Of a stretch of 64,000 nucleotides of DNA, positions 17,292 through 26,535 are shown piece by piece. Numbering within the stretch: position 1 is the stretch's first letter; each line of letters starts with the position of its first letter. The notes beneath the pieces are model-generated. The model did no database searches. It saw only the letters and a program-made list of their open reading frames with translations, and had not been told where the DNA came from. A program made the translations under genes and the position numbers. The DNA comes from Streptomyces lacrimifluminis (GTDB lineage: Bacteria; Actinomycetota; Actinomycetes; Streptomycetales; Streptomycetaceae), in assembly GCF_014646095.1 (NCBI RefSeq), contig NZ_BMMU01000030.1:1-64000 (forward strand), read 5' to 3'.

Positions 17292-18542
17292 TCAGGGGGA
17301 GCCCAAGGTCTCCTTCTCGCGGGTCGGCTGGTCCGGGATCGCAGGGAGCTGGGCCCGGGGCGGGGCGGTCGTGCGCCACAGCTCCAGGGCCGCCGTGAGG
17401 GCCGCGACGACCAGGAGGCCGTTGCGGGTGAACAGGAGGGCCATGCCGTAGGCGTCGCTGGCGACCACGTGTCCGAAGCCGACGGGGAACTCCAGGACCG
17501 TCACCAGGCAGGCGACGACGACCAGGGTGGCGGGCAGGGTCATCGGGCTGGCCCGGAAACAGAGGCAGACGGCGGCGAGGCCGACCAGCCACACCATGTA
17601 CTGCGGGCTGATCACCCGGCTGGTCACCGTGAACAGCAGCACCGCCACGAAGGCGGCGTCCGCGAGGGTGTGCGGCAGGAAGCGGGTGGCCCGCAGCCGC
17701 CACAGCAGCAGCCAGCCGAAGGCGGCCACGGTCAGCAGCAGCGCCACCGTGCTCACCGTCTTCACGAACGGGCCCAGGAACTCGATGGAGCCGTAGTTCA
17801 GCGCCACCCGGCCCTCCCAGCCGAAGTGCCGGCCGACATGGAAGACGAGGGCGCCCAGCGACTCCACCTCGGTGCCCCGGTCGCCCTGGAAGGTCAGGAA
17901 GGCGAAGGCGCCGGGCATGGTCACCGCGAACAGAGACGCCAGCGCGGCCACCGTGACGGCCGCCGAGGCCCACGCACGCCGTTGTACGGCCCCCACCAGC
18001 AGCAGCGCGGGCCAGACCTTCAGCAGCGCCCCGAAGCCCGCCAGGGCGCCCATCAGGCGCGGACGCCGGGCCCCGGCGAGCAGCGCGGCCACCGCCACGG
18101 CGGTCACCATCACGTCGTAGCGGGCGTACACGGTCGGGCCCAGCAGCGGTACGCCCACCACCCACGCCCAGGCGCCGCGCGGCGTCCGGCCGGGGCGCCC
18201 GCCCGCGTGGCGGAGCAGGGAGAGGACGACCAGGTCGGCGAGGAGGGCCAGGACGAAGAACGCCGACGCGTAGTCCAGGAACGGCAGGGCGCCGGGGGAG
18301 AGGATCGCGAGGGCGGCTGCGGGCGGGTACTGCCAGGTGACGTCGGCCAGCGGGAAGGTGCCGTCGCGCAGCACCTCGTACCAGCCGTGATAGATCACCG
18401 AGACGTCGCTGGTGACGTCCGGGCCGGGGAAGACGAACACCTTGAACACGAACAGCAGCAGGAGCAGCCGGGTCAGACCCCAGGTGCCCAGTAGTGCCAC
18501 GGGGAGCCGCAGCCGCTTTCTGTCCGCGATGTCCACGTACAT
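17292..18542 (-). CDS. GT87-type membrane glycosyltransferase (polyprenyl-phosphate mannose user)
   Basis: This is an integral membrane protein of 416 residues with about ten hydrophobic helices. The first extracytoplasmic loop holds the acidic residues expected of GT-C enzymes (GPDVTSDVSVIYHGWYEVLRD), followed by TWQYPPAAA. These features fit the GT87 alpha-mannosyltransferases that use polyprenyl-phosphate mannose. The mycobacterial family member Rv2181 works on lipomannan and lipoarabinomannan. The gene is divergent from the PimB-like glycosyltransferase, which supports a shared glycolipid role. Donor and acceptor in this organism are not known. Confidence 0.8.
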   Translation of the reverse strand: MYVDIADRKRLRLPVALLGTWGLTRLLLLLFVFKVFVFPGPDVTSDVSVIYHGWYEVLRDGTFPLADVTWQYPPAAALAILSPGALPFLDYASAFFVLALLADLVVLSLLRHAGGRPGRTPRGAWAWVVGVPLLGPTVYARYDVMVTAVAVAALLAGARRPRLMGALAGFGALLKVWPALLLVGAVQRRAWASAAVTVAALASLFAVTMPGAFAFLTFQGDRGTEVESLGALVFHVGRHFGWEGRVALNYGSIEFLGPFVKTVSTVALLLTVAAFGWLLLWRLRATRFLPHTLADAAFVAVLLFTVTSRVISPQYMVWLVGLAAVCLCFRASPMTLPATLVVVACLVTVLEFPVGFGHVVASDAYGMALLFTRNGLLVVAALTAALELWRTTAPPRAQLPAIPDQPTREKETLGSP

Positions 18543-18703
18543 CCCTGTCCGTTCCTCATGGCTGGTTCTTCGTGGCCGATTATCCGCGTCAACCGGTGCG
18601 CGGCCATGATCTCCCGCTCGGCTGTGCGAATGCCATCAAGCGGGGCCGGACACCTGTGAGGGTTCTGGGAGGGTGTGGGAGACGGTTCGGTAGGGTCGGC
18701 GGC

Positions 18704-19846
18704 GTGCACAAGACCCTGATCGTGACGAACGACTTCCCGCCTCGTCCGGGCGGTATCCAGGCCTTCCTGCACAACATGGCGCTGCGGCTCGACCCCGACC
18801 GGGTCGTTGTCTACGCCTCCACCTGGAAGCGGGGTCCCGAGGGCGCCCGGGCCACGGCCGCCTTCGACGCCGAGCAGCCCTTCGCCGTCGTACGGGACCG
18901 GACGACGATGCTGCTGCCGACGCCGGCGGTCACCGGGCGGGCCGTCGGGCTGCTGCGTGAACACGGGTGCACCTCGGTGTGGTTCGGGGCGGCGGCGCCG
19001 CTCGGGCTGATGGCCCCGGCCCTGCGCAAGGCGGGCGCCGAACGGCTGGTGGCGACGACCCACGGTCACGAGGCGGGGTGGACGCAACTGCCGGCGGCGC
19101 GTCAACTGCTGCGCAGGATCGGCGAGTCGACGGACACGATCACCTACCTCGGCGAGTACACGCGGTCGCGGATCGCCGGCGCGCTGACCCCGGCGGCGGC
19201 CCGGCGGATGGTCCAACTGCCGCCCGGGGTCGACGAGAAGACCTTCCACCCGGAGTCGGGGGGCGCCGCGGTCCGCGCCCGGCTCGGGCTCACCGACCGG
19301 CCCGTGGTCGTGTGCGTCTCACGGCTGGTCCCGCGCAAGGGGCAGGACACGCTGATCCTGGCGATGCCCCGCATCCTCGCGGTCGAGCCGGAGACGGTCC
19401 TGCTGATCGTCGGCGGCGGGCCCTACGCGCGGGAGCTGCGCAAGCTCGCGCACGAGACAGGCGTCGCCGACTCGGTCCGCTTCACCGGCCCGGTGCCCTG
19501 GGCCGAGCTGCCCGCCCACTACGGCGCCGGTGACGTCTTCGCGATGCCGTGCCGGACGCGCCGGGGCGGTCTGGACGTCGAGGGGCTCGGGATCGTGTAC
19601 CTGGAGGCGTCCGCGACGGGGCTGCCGGTGGTCGCCGGTGACTCGGGGGGTGCGCCGGACGCGGTCCTGGACGGCGAGACCGGCTGGGTGGTGCGCGGCA
19701 GCTCCGTGGAGGAGGCCGCCGACCGGATCACCGTGCTGCTGGGCGACGCCGAACTGCGCGCCCGGATGGGGGAGCGGGGGCGGGCCTGGGTCGAGGAGAA
19801 GTGGCGCTGGGACCTGCTGGCGGAGAGGCTGAGGGCGCTGCTGTGA
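18704..19846 (+). CDS. GT4-family glycosyltransferase, PimB-like
   Basis: This is a cytoplasmic GT-B glycosyltransferase of 380 residues. The N-terminal domain begins TLIVTNDFPPRPGGIQAF. The C-terminal nucleotide-sugar domain has VCVSRLVPRKGQDTLI and the EX7E region EGLGIVYLEASATGLPVV. Together these match PimB', the mannosyltransferase of phosphatidylinositol mannoside synthesis in mycobacteria. The frame is open further upstream, but only the GTG at 18704 starts at the conserved N-terminus. TAGGGT at 18691-18696 lies 7 bases before it, so the transcript is probably leaderless. Confidence 0.85.
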   Translation: MHKTLIVTNDFPPRPGGIQAFLHNMALRLDPDRVVVYASTWKRGPEGARATAAFDAEQPFAVVRDRTTMLLPTPAVTGRAVGLLREHGCTSVWFGAAAPLGLMAPALRKAGAERLVATTHGHEAGWTQLPAARQLLRRIGESTDTITYLGEYTRSRIAGALTPAAARRMVQLPPGVDEKTFHPESGGAAVRARLGLTDRPVVVCVSRLVPRKGQDTLILAMPRILAVEPETVLLIVGGGPYARELRKLAHETGVADSVRFTGPVPWAELPAHYGAGDVFAMPCRTRRGGLDVEGLGIVYLEASATGLPVVAGDSGGAPDAVLDGETGWVVRGSSVEEAADRITVLLGDAELRARMGERGRAWVEEKWRWDLLAERLRALL

Positions 19847-19892
19847 CGGCGGGCGTCCGCGCCGGCGAACTTGTGCAGGTACGCACCTACTA

Positions 19893-19913
19893 GGCGGAAC
19901 CCGAAATTCCGCC
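19893..19913 (+). promoter_or_regulatory. Inverted repeat upstream of the cholesterol oxidase gene
   Basis: GGCGGAA and TTCCGCC (7-bp arms, 7-base spacer) end 12 bases before the ATG. There is no good ribosome binding site here. This is a possible operator or translation-control hairpin. Confidence 0.35.
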
Positions 19914-19925
19914 GATGCTGCGGGC

Positions 19926-21578
19926 ATGACAGAAAAGGTGATACACCGTCAGTTGACGCAGCATCAGCTGACGAGACGTCAAATACTGGGCATGGCCGCC
20001 TTCCAGACGGCCGCCGCCCTCGGATTCACCCGCGTCGGCCTTCAGTCGGCCCAGGCCGTCGAACCCGCCGCCGTCGAGTCCGCCCCCGCGATCGTCATCG
20101 GCTCCGGATACGGCGGCGCCGTCGCCGCCCTCCGCCTCGGCCAGGCCGGCATCCGCACCCTCGTCATCGAGATGGGCCGCCTCTGGAACACGGCGGGTCC
20201 CGACGGCAAGGTCTTCTGCTCCACCGCCGCCCCCGACAAGCGCTCCATGTGGTTCAAGACCCGCACCGAGGCGCCCCTCGCCAGCTTCCTGTGGCTGGAC
20301 GTCGTCAACAGGGACATCACCCCCTACCCCGGCGCCCTGGACCGCGTCCACTACAACGACATGTCCGTGTTCCTCGGCCGCGGGGTCGGGGGTGGTTCGC
20401 TGGTCAACGGCAGCATGGCCGTCACCCCGCTCCAGTCGTACTTCGCCGAGCAGTTCCCCGGCGTCAACGCCACCGAGATGTACGGCACTTACTTCCCGAG
20501 AGCCCGCGCGATGCTCGGCGTCAACAGCGTCGACCCCGCCTGGTTCGAGTCCACGGAGTGGTACCGCTTCACCCGGATCTCCCGCAAGCACGCCGAGAAG
20601 ACGGGCCTGAGGACCACCTTCGTCCCGAGCGTCTACGACTTCGAGTACATGCGGCGCGAGGCGGCCGGCACCGCGACCAAGTCCGCGCTCGGCCAGGAGG
20701 TCATCTACGGCAACAACCACGGCAAGCGCAGCCTCGACAAGACGTACCTCGCCTCGGCACTGGGCACCGGCAACGTCACCATCACCACCATGGAGCGGGT
20801 CAGGGCGATCACCCGGGCCGCCGACGGGACGTACGTCCTGACCGCCGACCGGATCGACGACACCGGTGCGGTCGTCCAGACCAAGCAGTACGGGTGCACC
20901 TATCTGTTCCTCGGCGGCGGCAGCATCGGGACCACCGAACTCCTCGTCCGGGCCCGGGAGACGGGCGCGCTGCCCGCGCTCAACGCCAGCGTGGGGGCCG
21001 GGTGGGGCACCAACGGCAACGTGATGCTCGGGCGCGCCAACCATCTGTGGGACACGGTCGGGGCGAACCAGTCGACGATGCCGGTCATGGGCATCGACGA
21101 CTGGGCCAACACCGCCAACCCCGTCTTCGCCGAAATAGCCCCGCTGCCCACGGGGTTGGAGCACTGGGTGAGTCTCTATCTGGCGCTCACCAAGAACCCG
21201 GAGCGGGCGTCGTTCACCTACGACGCGGCGACCGACTCGGCGCGGCTCGGCTGGAGCGCCGCCCAGAGCGCGGTGTCCGTCGCCATGGCCAAGAAGCTGT
21301 TCGACCGGATCAACGCGGCCAACTCCACCATCTACCGGTACGACCTGTTCGGCTCCGGCAACAAGGTGTTCGCCGACGACTTCACCTACCACCCGCTGGG
21401 CGGCTGCGTGTTGGGCAAGGCGACCGACAACTACGGGCGAGTGAAGGGGTATTCGAAGCTGTACATCACCGACGGCTCGCTGGTGCCCGGCTCGATCGGG
21501 GTGAACCCGTTCGTGACGATCACCGCGCTCGCGGAACGGACGATGGCGCGGGTCCTCGCCGAGGACACCGCGCCATGA
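19926..21578 (+). CDS. choA: Cholesterol oxidase (GMC-type FAD oxidoreductase), secreted
   Basis: This flavoenzyme of 550 residues oxidises and isomerises cholesterol to cholest-4-en-3-one, forming H2O2. The N-terminus has a Tat-like TRRQILGMAA motif with a hydrophobic stretch, so export through Tat is likely. FAD is bound at IVIGSGYGGAVAALRLGQAG. The catalytic histidine is in FTYHPLGGCVLGKAT and the catalytic asparagine in GVNPFVTITALAE, matching Streptomyces ChoA. No choP cytochrome P450 is adjacent, unlike some Streptomyces loci. The gene is convergent with the acyl-CoA ligase. Confidence 0.93.
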   Translation: MTEKVIHRQLTQHQLTRRQILGMAAFQTAAALGFTRVGLQSAQAVEPAAVESAPAIVIGSGYGGAVAALRLGQAGIRTLVIEMGRLWNTAGPDGKVFCSTAAPDKRSMWFKTRTEAPLASFLWLDVVNRDITPYPGALDRVHYNDMSVFLGRGVGGGSLVNGSMAVTPLQSYFAEQFPGVNATEMYGTYFPRARAMLGVNSVDPAWFESTEWYRFTRISRKHAEKTGLRTTFVPSVYDFEYMRREAAGTATKSALGQEVIYGNNHGKRSLDKTYLASALGTGNVTITTMERVRAITRAADGTYVLTADRIDDTGAVVQTKQYGCTYLFLGGGSIGTTELLVRARETGALPALNASVGAGWGTNGNVMLGRANHLWDTVGANQSTMPVMGIDDWANTANPVFAEIAPLPTGLEHWVSLYLALTKNPERASFTYDAATDSARLGWSAAQSAVSVAMAKKLFDRINAANSTIYRYDLFGSGNKVFADDFTYHPLGGCVLGKATDNYGRVKGYSKLYITDGSLVPGSIGVNPFVTITALAERTMARVLAEDTAP

Positions 21579-21643
21579 CGTTCAGCAGGACCGGTTGGGC
21601 CGAAGGGGCCTGAGTCGGGCCTGGTTGGGTCTGATGGGGCTCA

Positions 21644-23440
21644 CTAACCTTGGTAGATAGCCTCGATCTCGTCCGAGTAGTCCTTCGCCACCACATTGCG
21701 CTTGAGCTTCAGGGACGGCGTCAGGTGGCCCGACTCCTCGGTGAACTGGGAGGCCAGAATGCGGAACTTCCGCACCGATTCCGCTTTCGACACCGCGGCG
21801 TTGCCGTCGTCGACCGCGCCCTGGATCGCCGCGAGGAGATCCGGGTCATGGGCGAGCGACGCCGCGGTGGACCCGGCCGGCTTGCCGTGCTCGTCGGCCC
21901 AACGGCCCAGGAACTCCTCATCGATGGTGACCAGCGCGCCCACGAACGGCCGCCCGTCGCCCACCACCATGCACTCCCCGACCAGCGCGTGCGCGCGGAT
22001 ACGGTCCTCGATCACGGCCGGCGCGACGTTCTTGCCGCCCGCCGTGACGATGATCTCCTTCTTGCGGCCGGTGATACGGAGATAGCCGTCCTCGTCGAGG
22101 GTGCCGATGTCGCCGGTGTGGAACCAGCCGTCGGCCAGCGCCTCCTCGGTCGCGCCGGGGTTGTTCCAGTACTCCTTGAACAGGTGCTCGCCGTGCAGCA
22201 GCACCTCGCCGTCGTCGGCGATGCGCACCACCGAGCCGGGCAGCGGCTGGCCGACCGTGCCGATCTTCTGCCGGTCCCAGGGGTTGAACGCGGTGGCGGC
22301 ACAGGACTCGGTGAGGCCGTAGCCCTCCAGCACCGTGAAGCCGATCCCGCGGAAGAAGTGCCCGAGCCGCTCACCGAGCGGGGCGCCCCCGGAGATGGCG
22401 AACTCGCCCTTGCCGCCGAGGACGTTGCGCAGCTTGCTGTAGACCAGCCGGTCGAAGACCTTGTGCTTGAACTTCAGGCCGACCGACGGGCCGGACGGCT
22501 CGTCCAGCGCCCGGCTGTACGCGATGGCCGTGTCGGCGGCCTTGTCGAAGATCTTGCCCTTGCCGTCCGCCTGCGCCTTGGCCCGTGCCGAGTTGTAGAC
22601 CTTCTCGAAGACCCGCGGCACACCGAGGATCAACGTCGGCCGGAACGCGGCCAGTTCGTCGGTGAGGTTCTTGATGTCCGGGACGGTGCCCAGCTTGATC
22701 GGCGCCATCATCGGCGCGATCTGCACGAGCCGACCGAAGACGTGCGCGAGCGGGAGGAAGAGAAGGACCGAGCACTCGCCGGTCCGGAACAGGGGCCGCA
22801 GTCGCTCGACGACGTTCCCGCACTCGGCGAAGAAGCTGCGGTGCGTGAGCACACACCCCTTGGGCCGGCCGGTCGTACCGCTCGTGTACACGATGGTCGC
22901 CGGGTCGTCGGCCTTCGTCCGCGCACCGCGTTCCTCGACGGTCGCGTCGCTGACGTCCTTGCCGGCCCGCTCCAGTTCCTGCACGGCGTCGGCGTCGATC
23001 TGCCAGACGTGCTTGAGCTCGGGCAGCCGGTCGCGCACCGACTCGACGGAGGCCGCGTGGCCGTCCAGCTCCACGATGATCGCGGTGGCCCCCGAGTCAC
23101 CGAGGATCCACTGCACCTGCTCGGCGGAGCTGGTCTCGTACACGGGTACGGTCACCGCGCCCGCGCACCAGATCGCGAAGTCGAACAGGGTCCACTCGTA
23201 CCGTGTGCGGGACATCAGAGCGACCCGGTCGCCCTGCGCGACCCCGGAGGCGATGAGGCCCTTGGCGGTGGCGTGCACCTCGGCGAGGAAGGCCGTGGCC
23301 GTCACGTCCTGCCAGGCGCCATCCACCTTGCGGGCGATGACGGCGACATCCGGATGCTGCACGGCGTTTCGGCGGACGATGTCGGTCAGATTTCCGTCCG
23401 CGGGGACCTCGTACAAAGCCGGAAGGCTGAACTCGCGCAA
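21644..23440 (-). CDS. fadD: Long-chain fatty acid-CoA ligase (AMP-forming)
   Basis: This ANL-family enzyme of 598 residues activates fatty acids to acyl-CoA through acyl-AMP. Motifs include IVYTSGTTGRPKGCVLTH (A3), FTVLEGYGLTESCAATAFNP (A5), GWFHTGDIGTLDEDGYLRI (A7) and ITGRKKEIIVTAGGKNVAP (A8). The start is TTG, supported by GAGGAGC 8 bases upstream. It corresponds in position to mycobacterial fadD15 between the SRPBCC and PimB' genes. Chain-length preference is not visible in the sequence. Confidence 0.93.
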   Translation of the reverse strand: MREFSLPALYEVPADGNLTDIVRRNAVQHPDVAVIARKVDGAWQDVTATAFLAEVHATAKGLIASGVAQGDRVALMSRTRYEWTLFDFAIWCAGAVTVPVYETSSAEQVQWILGDSGATAIIVELDGHAASVESVRDRLPELKHVWQIDADAVQELERAGKDVSDATVEERGARTKADDPATIVYTSGTTGRPKGCVLTHRSFFAECGNVVERLRPLFRTGECSVLLFLPLAHVFGRLVQIAPMMAPIKLGTVPDIKNLTDELAAFRPTLILGVPRVFEKVYNSARAKAQADGKGKIFDKAADTAIAYSRALDEPSGPSVGLKFKHKVFDRLVYSKLRNVLGGKGEFAISGGAPLGERLGHFFRGIGFTVLEGYGLTESCAATAFNPWDRQKIGTVGQPLPGSVVRIADDGEVLLHGEHLFKEYWNNPGATEEALADGWFHTGDIGTLDEDGYLRITGRKKEIIVTAGGKNVAPAVIEDRIRAHALVGECMVVGDGRPFVGALVTIDEEFLGRWADEHGKPAGSTAASLAHDPDLLAAIQGAVDDGNAAVSKAESVRKFRILASQFTEESGHLTPSLKLKRNVVAKDYSDEIEAIYQG

Positions 23441-23736
23441 GACTGCTGCTCCTCATAGGGCGCCGGCGCCACGACGTTGTGCGATGCGACGGTGCGGTCC
23501 ATGGCTCGGGCAAGTACTCACGGATCTCGTAGTTGAAATCCTGAGCACGACTGGACTGCCCGGACGTTACCCGCCGGTATGGCTCCTAGGACAGAGGGCC
23601 CGGCGAGATGTTCGCGGCGTCACACGGGTTGGTGTCTTTTACGCACAGTAGTGCACGGTTTTCTTGACTGACCAGTAACCGCGAGCGACCCCCCTGTCCT
23701 GTTCACTCATGCCGCACACGCCTACCCTTGATCGCC

Positions 23737-24543
23737 ATGGCACCCTCACCGCGGGGCAACCCGGATGGGAAGAAGACGCGCGTTCATGTGGTCAGCGACG
23801 TGCACGGCAACGTGCGGGACCTGGCCGTGGCCGGTGCGGGCGCGGACGCCCTGATCTGTCTGGGCGACCTGGTCCTCTTCCTCGACTACGCCGACCACTC
23901 GCGCGGCATCTTCCCCGACCTCTTCGGCCCCGAGAACGCCGACCGTCTCGTGGCGCTGCGCACGGCCCGCCGTTTCGAGGAGGCGCGCGCACTCGGGGCC
24001 CGGCTGTGGGCGGGCATCGGCATGGACCGGGCGACGGTCATAGAGAAGGCGGTGCGCAAGCAGTACGCCGAACTGTTCGCCGCGTTCCCGACACCGACGT
24101 ACGCCACCTACGGCAACGTCGACATGCCGACACTGTGGCCGGAGTACGCCGGCCCGGGTACCCAGGTCCTGGACGGGGAGCGGGTGGAGATCGGGGGCCG
24201 GGTCTTCGGCTTCGTCGGCGGGGGGTTGAAGACACCCATGCGCACGCCGTACGAGATCAGCGACGAGGAGTACGCGGCGAAGCTCGAGGCGGTCGGCGAG
24301 GTGGACGTGCTGTGCACGCACATCCCGCCGGAGGTCCCGGAGCTGGTGTACGACACGGTCGCGCGCCGCTTCGAACGCGGCAGCCGTGCGCTGCTGGACG
24401 CGATCCGGCGCACGCGCCCCCGGTACGCGCTGTTCGGCCATGTCCACCAGCCGCTGGCCCGGCGGATGCGGATCGGCGCCACGGAGTGCGTGAACGTGGG
24501 GCACTTCGCGGGGAGCGGGAAGCCGTGGGCGCTGGAATGGTGA
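23737..24543 (+). CDS. Calcineurin-like metallophosphoesterase
   Basis: This 268-residue protein carries the complete two-metal phosphoesterase motif set: VVSDVHGN, LICLGDLV, TYGNVDM, LCTHIP and LFGHVHQP. Substrates of this family range from phosphoproteins to cyclic nucleotides and lipid head groups and cannot be told apart here. The frame permits a TTG start at 23728, but ATG 23737 is more likely. TACCCT at 23723-23728 lies 8 bases before it and there is no Shine-Dalgarno. It is divergent from fadD. Confidence 0.9.
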   Translation: MAPSPRGNPDGKKTRVHVVSDVHGNVRDLAVAGAGADALICLGDLVLFLDYADHSRGIFPDLFGPENADRLVALRTARRFEEARALGARLWAGIGMDRATVIEKAVRKQYAELFAAFPTPTYATYGNVDMPTLWPEYAGPGTQVLDGERVEIGGRVFGFVGGGLKTPMRTPYEISDEEYAAKLEAVGEVDVLCTHIPPEVPELVYDTVARRFERGSRALLDAIRRTRPRYALFGHVHQPLARRMRIGATECVNVGHFAGSGKPWALEW

Positions 24544-24682
24544 CCCCGGGTGGGGCGGCCGACGTCCGGCGGTGACCGGGGTGCGGGTGCCAACGGCCTG
24601 CGCTGCGCGGGGTAGCCTTCACGCTGCACATACGTGCTCACCGACCCTCCCTCACCGGACCGCATCTGGAGGAGCCACTTCG

Positions 24683-25123
24683 ATGGCGGAATTCACCAGT
24701 TCGAGCATCACGATCGAGGCGGCACCGAACGAGGTGATGGCGGTGATCGCCGACTTCGCCCGTTACCCGGACTGGACCGGCGAGGTGAAGGAGGCGCAGG
24801 TTCTGAAGACCGACGCCCAGGGCCGCGCCGAGCAGGTCCGCCTCGTCATGGACGCCGGCGCGATCAAGGACGACCAGACCCTCGGCTACACCTGGACCGG
24901 CGACCACGAGGTCTCGTGGACCCTGGTCAAGTCGCAGATGCTGCGGGCGCTGGACGGCTCGTACATCCTGAAGGCGGCGGGTGACGGCGCGACCGAGGTC
25001 ACCTACCAGTTGACGGTGGACGTCAAGATCCCGATGCTCGGCATGATCAAGCGCAAGGCCGAGAAGGTCATCATCGACCGGGCGCTGGCGGGCCTGAAGA
25101 AGCGCGTGGAAGAGCCCAAGTAG
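24683..25123 (+). CDS. SRPBCC (START-like) lipid/hydrophobe-binding protein
   Basis: This 146-residue protein has the helix-grip fold of the polyketide cyclase/dehydrase and lipid-transport superfamily. It begins with SSSITIEAAPNEVMAVIADFARYPDWTGEV, where ADFxxYPxW is the family hallmark, and ends in a long basic helix. TGGAGGAG provides a strong ribosome binding site for ATG 24683. It is followed by an ArsA-like ATPase and a small coiled-coil protein, the same trio I recall as Rv2185c-Rv2184c-Rv2183c. Ligand binding or lipid transfer is inferred. Confidence 0.88.
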   Translation: MAEFTSSSITIEAAPNEVMAVIADFARYPDWTGEVKEAQVLKTDAQGRAEQVRLVMDAGAIKDDQTLGYTWTGDHEVSWTLVKSQMLRALDGSYILKAAGDGATEVTYQLTVDVKIPMLGMIKRKAEKVIIDRALAGLKKRVEEPK

Positions 25124-25134
25124 TTCCCCGCCAC

Positions 25135-25164
25135 CTGCCCGCGCTGCTGCTGCGGCGCGGGCAG
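25135..25164 (+). terminator. Hairpin after the SRPBCC gene
   Basis: A perfect 10-bp stem (25135-25144 with 25155-25164) closes a 10-base loop, 12 bases after the stop codon. It has no T-run. Confidence 0.6.
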
Positions 25165-25189
25165 AGCCTTGAAGCGCGGGCCCGCGTCT

Positions 25190-25262
25190 TCAGCCCGTCC
25201 GGCGCTTGAGGACGAGGCCCGTTCAGGGTCGATGCGGGGGTCCGGGGGCGCAGCCCCCGGAG
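25190..25262. repeat. Dispersed intergenic repeat, family B, copy 3 (inverted)
   Basis: Read on the minus strand it gives GGGGGCTGCGCCCCCGGACCCCC, CTCGTCCTCAAGCGCCGGACGGGCTG, matching copy 1 near 10331-10420. It lies between the SRPBCC and ArsA-like genes. Confidence 0.65.
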
Positions 25263-25293
25263 GCGGGCGCCGACACCGGTACCGTTCACCCAC

Positions 25294-26478
25294 ATGCGCA
25301 CCCTCCTCCTGACCGGCCCCGGCGGCTCGGGCCGTACCACCCTCGCCGCGGCCACCGCACTGACCGCGGCGCGCGACGGCATCCCCACCCTCGTCCTCAG
25401 CACCGACCGCACCGACACCCTCGGCGCCGCCCTCGGCACGCCCACCGGCCCCACCCCCGTGGCCGTACCGGGCGTCCCTCACCTCACCGCCTGGCGTCCC
25501 GACGCCGCCGAAGGTTTCCGCGCCGACCTCACCGCCTTCCAGGACCGCGCCTCGAACGTCCTCGGCTTCCTCGGCGCCTCCCGGCTCGACCCCGAGGAAC
25601 CCACCCCCCTCCCCGGCGCCGAGGAGCTCGCCCTCCTGCGCGCCCTGCGCGACGCCGCGCTCTCGGAGGCGTACGACCTCCTGGTCGTCGACCTCCCGCC
25701 CACCGCACAGGCGCTCGCCCTCCTCGCCCTCCCCGAGGAACTCCGCCGCTATCTGCGCCGCCTCCTCCCCGCCGAACGCCAGGCCGCCCGCGCCCTGCGG
25801 CCCGTACTCGGCCGCCTCGCCGGTGTCCCGATGCCCACGGAGTGGCTGTACGAGGCCGCCGCCCGCTGGGACGTGGAACTGGCCGCCGTCGCCGCGGTCG
25901 TCGAGGACCGGGACACCGTCGTACGACTGGTCGCCGAACCCGGCCCGGCCGGCACAGACGCCGTACGCGCCGCCACCACCGGACTCGCCCTGCGCGGCCT
26001 GCGCGCGGACGTGCTGCTCGCCAACCGTGTCCTGCCGGAGCCCTCGACCGACCCCTGGCTCGCCTCCGTCACCGCCCAGCAGCGCAAGGCGTTGGACGAG
26101 TGGGGCGAGTCGCCGCAGCCGTACGCCCTCCACCAGGTCCCGCACCTCGGACACGACCCGCGCGGCACCGACGACCTGGCAGCCCTCCGCGCACCCGCCG
26201 TCAACCGGACCCCCGCCACCGTCGAGTGGCCCGTCACCGACCACCTCGCCGACGACGGTGTGCTCCTCTGGCACATCCCCCTGCCCGGCGCGATACGCGA
26301 CGAGCTCGACCTGGTCCGGCGCGGCGACGAACTCGTGGTCACCGTCGGCCCGTTCCGCCGTATCGTTCCGCTGCCCTCGGCACTGCGCCGCTGCACGGTG
26401 GCCGGTGCCGCCCTGCGCGACGGCGAGCTGAGGGTCCGTTTCGCGCCGGACCCGGATCTGTGGCCGCAGACCCGATGA
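25294..26478 (+). CDS. ArsA/Get3-like P-loop ATPase with altered Walker A
   Basis: This 394-residue protein is related to ArsA/Get3 ATPases. VVDLPPTAQALALLALPEELRRYL aligns with the family switch II region DTAPTGHTLRLLxLP, and a C-terminal beta-rich tail (REELDLVRRGDELVVTVGPFRR-like) fits the HSP20-like extension seen in some homologues. The nucleotide loop reads GPGGSGRTT. Family members have GKGGVGKTT, so both the signature lysine and the catalytic lysine are replaced (Pro and Arg). ATP hydrolysis may be lost or changed. It starts at ATG 25294 without a strong ribosome binding site. Confidence 0.82.
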   Translation: MRTLLLTGPGGSGRTTLAAATALTAARDGIPTLVLSTDRTDTLGAALGTPTGPTPVAVPGVPHLTAWRPDAAEGFRADLTAFQDRASNVLGFLGASRLDPEEPTPLPGAEELALLRALRDAALSEAYDLLVVDLPPTAQALALLALPEELRRYLRRLLPAERQAARALRPVLGRLAGVPMPTEWLYEAAARWDVELAAVAAVVEDRDTVVRLVAEPGPAGTDAVRAATTGLALRGLRADVLLANRVLPEPSTDPWLASVTAQQRKALDEWGESPQPYALHQVPHLGHDPRGTDDLAALRAPAVNRTPATVEWPVTDHLADDGVLLWHIPLPGAIRDELDLVRRGDELVVTVGPFRRIVPLPSALRRCTVAGAALRDGELRVRFAPDPDLWPQTR

Positions 26479-26535
26479 ACGGCGTACGTCCATTCGGGTA
26501 CCGTCGGAGAGACGAACCGTAGTCAGGAGCCCGCC

